A stretch of DNA of 43,020 nt, from assembly GCA_023410875.1 (NCBI GenBank), contig JAEYPH010000120.1:1-43020 (forward strand), written 5' to 3'. Positions within the stretch are counted from its first letter, which is position 1. Every line of letters begins with the position of its first letter. The notes under the pieces are model-generated. The model was given only the letters and a program-made list of their open reading frames with translations, made no database searches and was not told where the DNA came from. The translations under genes and the position numbers were made by a program. The stretch comes from Bacillota bacterium. GTDB lineage: Bacteria; Bacillota; Clostridia; Christensenellales; UMGS416. Positions 39,947 to 43,020 of this stretch are shown here, in pieces.

Positions 39947-42900
39947 ATGTTCATCGTCCGCTGGTACAAGAAGCTCAACATCCCGCACTGGTTCAAAAAG
40001 CTCAGCCATCTCTTCGACTGGTACAAGAACCTCAACATCCTTCCCAAGCTGCTCAGCGGCTTTACATCGGTGGCTCTGGTGGCGTTGGTCATCGGCCTTG
40101 TGGCCCTGGCTAGTCTGCAGCAGATCAGCCAAAAGTATATGACGCTCTATGACAAGAATGGCCGAGCGCAGGTTCTCACCTATCAGATACAGGCGCAGTT
40201 TCAGTTCGCCCGCGGCAGCATGCGCGACGCGGTGCTGGGCATGCTGACCAGCGCCTATGATCTGAAAAAGCATCAGGACAACACCACCGCCGCCTGCGCC
40301 AAGATGGATGAGCTGCTGCCCCAGCTGCAGCAGGTTCTGGACCAGGAGGACCAAAATCAGTACAGAAAGCTGCTGGAGAATTACACGAGCTTCAAGGAAG
40401 GCAGCGTCGAAGTATACGCCACGATCATGAAAGGAAAGAACAAGGACTCCATCGACCTGATGAGGAAACTGGATTCCACCTACGCGCAGAACGTCAATGA
40501 TGCTGTCGGCTTCCTGGCGCAATACGGTGAGGAATCCGGCGCAAAGGCCATGGTGAGCATCGATAAATCCACGAGAACCACCGAGCTTGTCATCATCATA
40601 GTAACCGCGCTGCTGTTTCTGCTGACGCTGACCGTCGGCTATTTGCTGGCAGTGGCCATGTCCAAACCGCTGCGCACCCTCAAGAACAACGCCCTCAAGC
40701 TGGCCCAAGGCGACTTCAACCTGCACATGGACATCCAGCGCAAGGACGAGGTCGGTGTGCTCTCCACGGCGCTGGAAAGCGTCGTGGGCTCCATCCAGCG
40801 CCTGACGGCGGACATCTCGGGGCTCACAGAGGCCGCCGTGCAAGGCCGCCTGCAGGCCCGCGCCGACGTGGGCGCCCATCAGGGGGAATACCGCCGCGTC
40901 ATCGAGGGTGTCAACACGACGCTGGACGCCGTGGTGCTGCCGGTGGCCATGGCCGCCAACTATGTGGAGCGCATCTCCATGGGTGACATCCCCGAGCCCA
41001 TCACAGACGAATACAACGGCGAATTCAACACGCTTAAGGACAACCTGAACACATGCATCGCCGCGATCAAGCGCCTGGTGGACGATGCTAACCACCTCTC
41101 CGATGCCGCCGTGCGCGGCGAGCTGACCGTGCGCGCCGACGCCGACGCCCATCAGGGCGATTTCCAGCGCGTGGTGGCCGGTTTCAACGCCACGCTGGAC
41201 GCCCTGGTGAGCCCGCTGACCGTGGCCGCCGACTATGTGGCGCGCATCTCCCGCGGCCACATCCCCGAGCCCATCACCGAGGAATATCAGGGCGAATTCA
41301 ACACGCTCAAGGACAACCTGAACACGTGCATCGCCAGCATCAACGGCCTGGTGGACTCCGCCCGGTCGCTCTCGGCGGCAGCAGTGCGCGGCGAGCTGGA
41401 CATGCGCGCCGACACCAGCGGCATGCGCGGCGATTTCCGCCGCGTGATGGAAGGCGTAAACGCCACGCTGGACGCTTTGGTGGGCCCGTTGACCATGGCC
41501 GCCGACACGATGGCGCGCATCTCCCACGGCGACATCCCCGAACCCATAACCGGGGAATACAACGGCCAGTTCAACACGATCAAGGACAATCTGAACACGT
41601 GCATCGCCGCCGTCAACCGGCTGATCGAAGACACCGACGCCCTAAGCTGCGCCACCGTGCGCGGCGAGCTGGACGTGCGCGCCGACGCCGAGGCCCACCA
41701 GGGGGACTTCCGCCGCGTCATCGAGGGCGTCAACGCCACGCTGGACGCCGTCATCAACCCCTTGGGCATGGCGGCCAGCTATGTGGAGCGCATCTCCCAG
41801 GGTGATCTGCCCGAACTCATTACCGACGAATACCAGGGGCAGTTCAACACGATCAAGAACAACCTGAACACGTGCATCCAGAACATCCGCGCGCTGTGCG
41901 GCCAGACCGAGCAGCTCACAAGCGCCGCCCAGCAGGAGCTCTTCGATACCCGCGGCGACGCCGACGCCTTCGCCGGCGCTTACGCTCAAATCGTCTCCGG
42001 CATCAACGCCACGCTGGATGTCGTCGTGGAGCGCATATTCTGGTATGAATCGCTGCTCAACAGCATACCGCTGCACATTTGCGCCACCGGCAGCGACGAG
42101 CGGCTGATGTTCTTAAACGATGCCTTCATCAGCTCTTCGGCGCTGCAGGACGTGGCATACAAAGGATGCCCCCGCAGCGACTTCGTGCAAAACGACAATC
42201 TGGAGCAATTCCGCGCCGGGCTCACCAGAACCCATCACGCCGACCAGGGCCGCCACTACGTGACCGACGTGAGCGCCGTGCGCAGCCGCGACGGCCAGCA
42301 GACCGGCTATGTGGAAGTGATACAGGATGTGACCGGCGACACCCGCCGCACCGAGTATCTGCAGAGCGAGGTGGCCAAGCTGGGCCAGGATCTCGCACTG
42401 CTGGCCCAGGGCAACCTGAGCCTGAGCTACACTGCCGCAGAGGGCGACGAATACACCCAGAGCGAGCGTGAAAGCTTCCGCTCCATCGAGCGCGACCTGT
42501 CCGCCGCCATGGGCACGCTTCGCGGCTATGTGGGCGAGATCGCACAGATGCTGGGTGCCATGGCCGAGGGCGACCTGTCCGCCCGGGAAGTGCCCGCTTA
42601 TATGGGCGATTTCGGCGGCATCTCCGACGCCCTCAACAGCATCCTGACGTCCTTCAACACGCTGTTCTCCGAGATGCGCGTGGCCGCCGATCAGGTTGCC
42701 AGCGGCGCACATCAGGTGTCCGACGGCAGCCAGGCGCTCAGCCAGGGTGCCACCGAGCAGGCCAGCGCCATCGAGATGCTCACAGCATCGCTGGGCGAAG
42801 TGGCCACGCAGACCAAGCAGAACGCTATGGATGCCAACCGCGCCAGCGATTTGTCCTCCTCCGCCCGCGATCACGCGTTGGACGGTGACAGCCACATGAA

Positions 42901-43020
42901 GCAGATGCAGCAGTCGATGAAGGAGATCAACGCCTCCTCGGCCAGCATCTCCCGGGTCATCAAGGTCATCGACGACATCGCCTTCCAGACCAACCTGCTG
43001 GCGCTGAACGCCGCCGTGGA
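39947..43020 (+). CDS. Methyl-accepting chemotaxis protein with poly-HAMP array (3' end outside window)
   Basis: At least 1024 codons are seen. Order: a cationic, Trp-rich N-terminal segment (1-34); membrane helix 1 (about 36-57); a four-helix-bundle-like sensor (about 60-210); membrane helix 2 (213-238); HAMP (about 238-285). Then come four full 91-residue HAMP_2-like modules plus a partial fifth (286-700), a PAS-like segment (about 703-820), a further HAMP-like stretch and the start of the signalling hairpin (DDIAFQTNLLALNAAVE). It would signal to CheA/CheW and be modified by CheR/CheB (25236-27092). The ligand is unknown. Start: AGGAGG, 5 nt, ATG. Confidence 0.93.
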   Translation, partial: MFIVRWYKKLNIPHWFKKLSHLFDWYKNLNILPKLLSGFTSVALVALVIGLVALASLQQISQKYMTLYDKNGRAQVLTYQIQAQFQFARGSMRDAVLGMLTSAYDLKKHQDNTTAACAKMDELLPQLQQVLDQEDQNQYRKLLENYTSFKEGSVEVYATIMKGKNKDSIDLMRKLDSTYAQNVNDAVGFLAQYGEESGAKAMVSIDKSTRTTELVIIIVTALLFLLTLTVGYLLAVAMSKPLRTLKNNALKLAQGDFNLHMDIQRKDEVGVLSTALESVVGSIQRLTADISGLTEAAVQGRLQARADVGAHQGEYRRVIEGVNTTLDAVVLPVAMAANYVERISMGDIPEPITDEYNGEFNTLKDNLNTCIAAIKRLVDDANHLSDAAVRGELTVRADADAHQGDFQRVVAGFNATLDALVSPLTVAADYVARISRGHIPEPITEEYQGEFNTLKDNLNTCIASINGLVDSARSLSAAAVRGELDMRADTSGMRGDFRRVMEGVNATLDALVGPLTMAADTMARISHGDIPEPITGEYNGQFNTIKDNLNTCIAAVNRLIEDTDALSCATVRGELDVRADAEAHQGDFRRVIEGVNATLDAVINPLGMAASYVERISQGDLPELITDEYQGQFNTIKNNLNTCIQNIRALCGQTEQLTSAAQQELFDTRGDADAFAGAYAQIVSGINATLDVVVERIFWYESLLNSIPLHICATGSDERLMFLNDAFISSSALQDVAYKGCPRSDFVQNDNLEQFRAGLTRTHHADQGRHYVTDVSAVRSRDGQQTGYVEVIQDVTGDTRRTEYLQSEVAKLGQDLALLAQGNLSLSYTAAEGDEYTQSERESFRSIERDLSAAMGTLRGYVGEIAQMLGAMAEGDLSAREVPAYMGDFGGISDALNSILTSFNTLFSEMRVAADQVASGAHQVSDGSQALSQGATEQASAIEMLTASLGEVATQTKQNAMDANRASDLSSSARDHALDGDSHMKQMQQSMKEINASSASISRVIKVIDDIAFQTNLLALNAAV
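40802..42042 (+). repeat. Tandem 273-bp repeat array coding HAMP-like modules
   Basis: The units start at 40802, 41075, 41348 and 41621, with a degenerate partial unit from 41894. The anchor (G)[EQ]FNT[LI]K[DN]NLNTC recurs at exactly 273-bp steps (41021, 41294, 41567, 41840). DNA as well as protein is conserved, indicating recent duplication or gene conversion. Confidence 0.95.

Noticed and set aside
39917..41527. A 536-codon open frame on the minus strand opposite the chemoreceptor
   Set aside because: It mirrors the repeated codons of the receptor, is His/Gly/Val-rich with no domain signature, and has no suitable start site. It is a GC-driven shadow.
40802..42042. CRISPR-like or satellite array
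   Set aside because: The period of 273 bp is in frame, coding and protein-conserved; it is a domain array, not a CRISPR.

Overview
The window is about 43 kb of GC-rich DNA. It reads as the chromosome of a motile, Gram-positive-type bacterium, probably a Clostridia-like Bacillota. Supporting signs are a tRNA-sensing T-box leader, Bacillus/Clostridium-type flagellar gene order, FliY with CheC-type phosphatase motifs, MotE/YlxF-like and SwrB-like genes, the FlhO/FlhP rod-protein pair, and no P-ring or L-ring genes (flgI, flgH) in view. The exact taxon cannot be fixed from sequence reading alone.

Positions 1-27092 (all minus strand, so transcription runs from high to low coordinates) hold a nearly complete flagellar regulon. 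In transcription order: cheR-cheB; flgB-flgC-fliE-fliF-fliG-fliH-fliI-fliJ-motE-like-fliK-flgD-flgE-flbD, closed by a strong terminator; fliM-fliY-fliO-fliP-fliQ-fliR-flhB-flhA-flhF-flhG-pilZ-sigD-swrB-like, which has its own sigma-A-type promoter and structured leader; then flhO-flhP-yvyF-flgM-flgN-flgK, headed by an excellent sigma-28 promoter. The layout suggests a cascade: the middle operon makes sigma-28 (sigD), which switches on the rod/junction genes and the anti-sigma factor FlgM immediately downstream. fliL, motA/motB and most chemotaxis signalling genes (cheA, cheW, cheY, cheC, cheD) are not in their usual slots. A PilZ (c-di-GMP effector) gene occupies the place of the che cassette between flhG and sigD.

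Positions 27238-29759 (minus) hold a PHP-domain protein and an S41 (CtpA-type) protease. Positions 29889-36427 (minus) are a branched-chain amino-acid operon, leuA-cimA-leuC-leuD-leuB, behind a sigma-A promoter and a leucine-type T-box. LeuC, LeuD and LeuB can serve both the isopropylmalate (leucine) and citramalate (isoleucine) routes. Two tandem copies of an 89-bp element with inverted ends sit in the leuD-leuB gap.

Positions 36524-36945 hold a GNAT acetyltransferase reading frame broken by a frameshift. At 37111-38844 (minus) is a GH2 glycosidase, divergent from an AraC-family regulator (38943-39758, plus), a likely regulator/target pair. From 39947 to the window end (plus) is the first 1024 codons of a very large chemoreceptor with a tandem array of 91-residue HAMP-like modules, a PAS-like segment and the start of the signalling domain.

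The least explained features are the poly-HAMP receptor, short palindromes with a TTC/GAA triloop (two of them in frame in unrelated genes), the repeat-flanked palindrome ahead of flhP, the duplicated 89-bp element in the leu operon, and the internally duplicated FlgD. No mobile-element gene, CRISPR array, rRNA or tRNA was seen.
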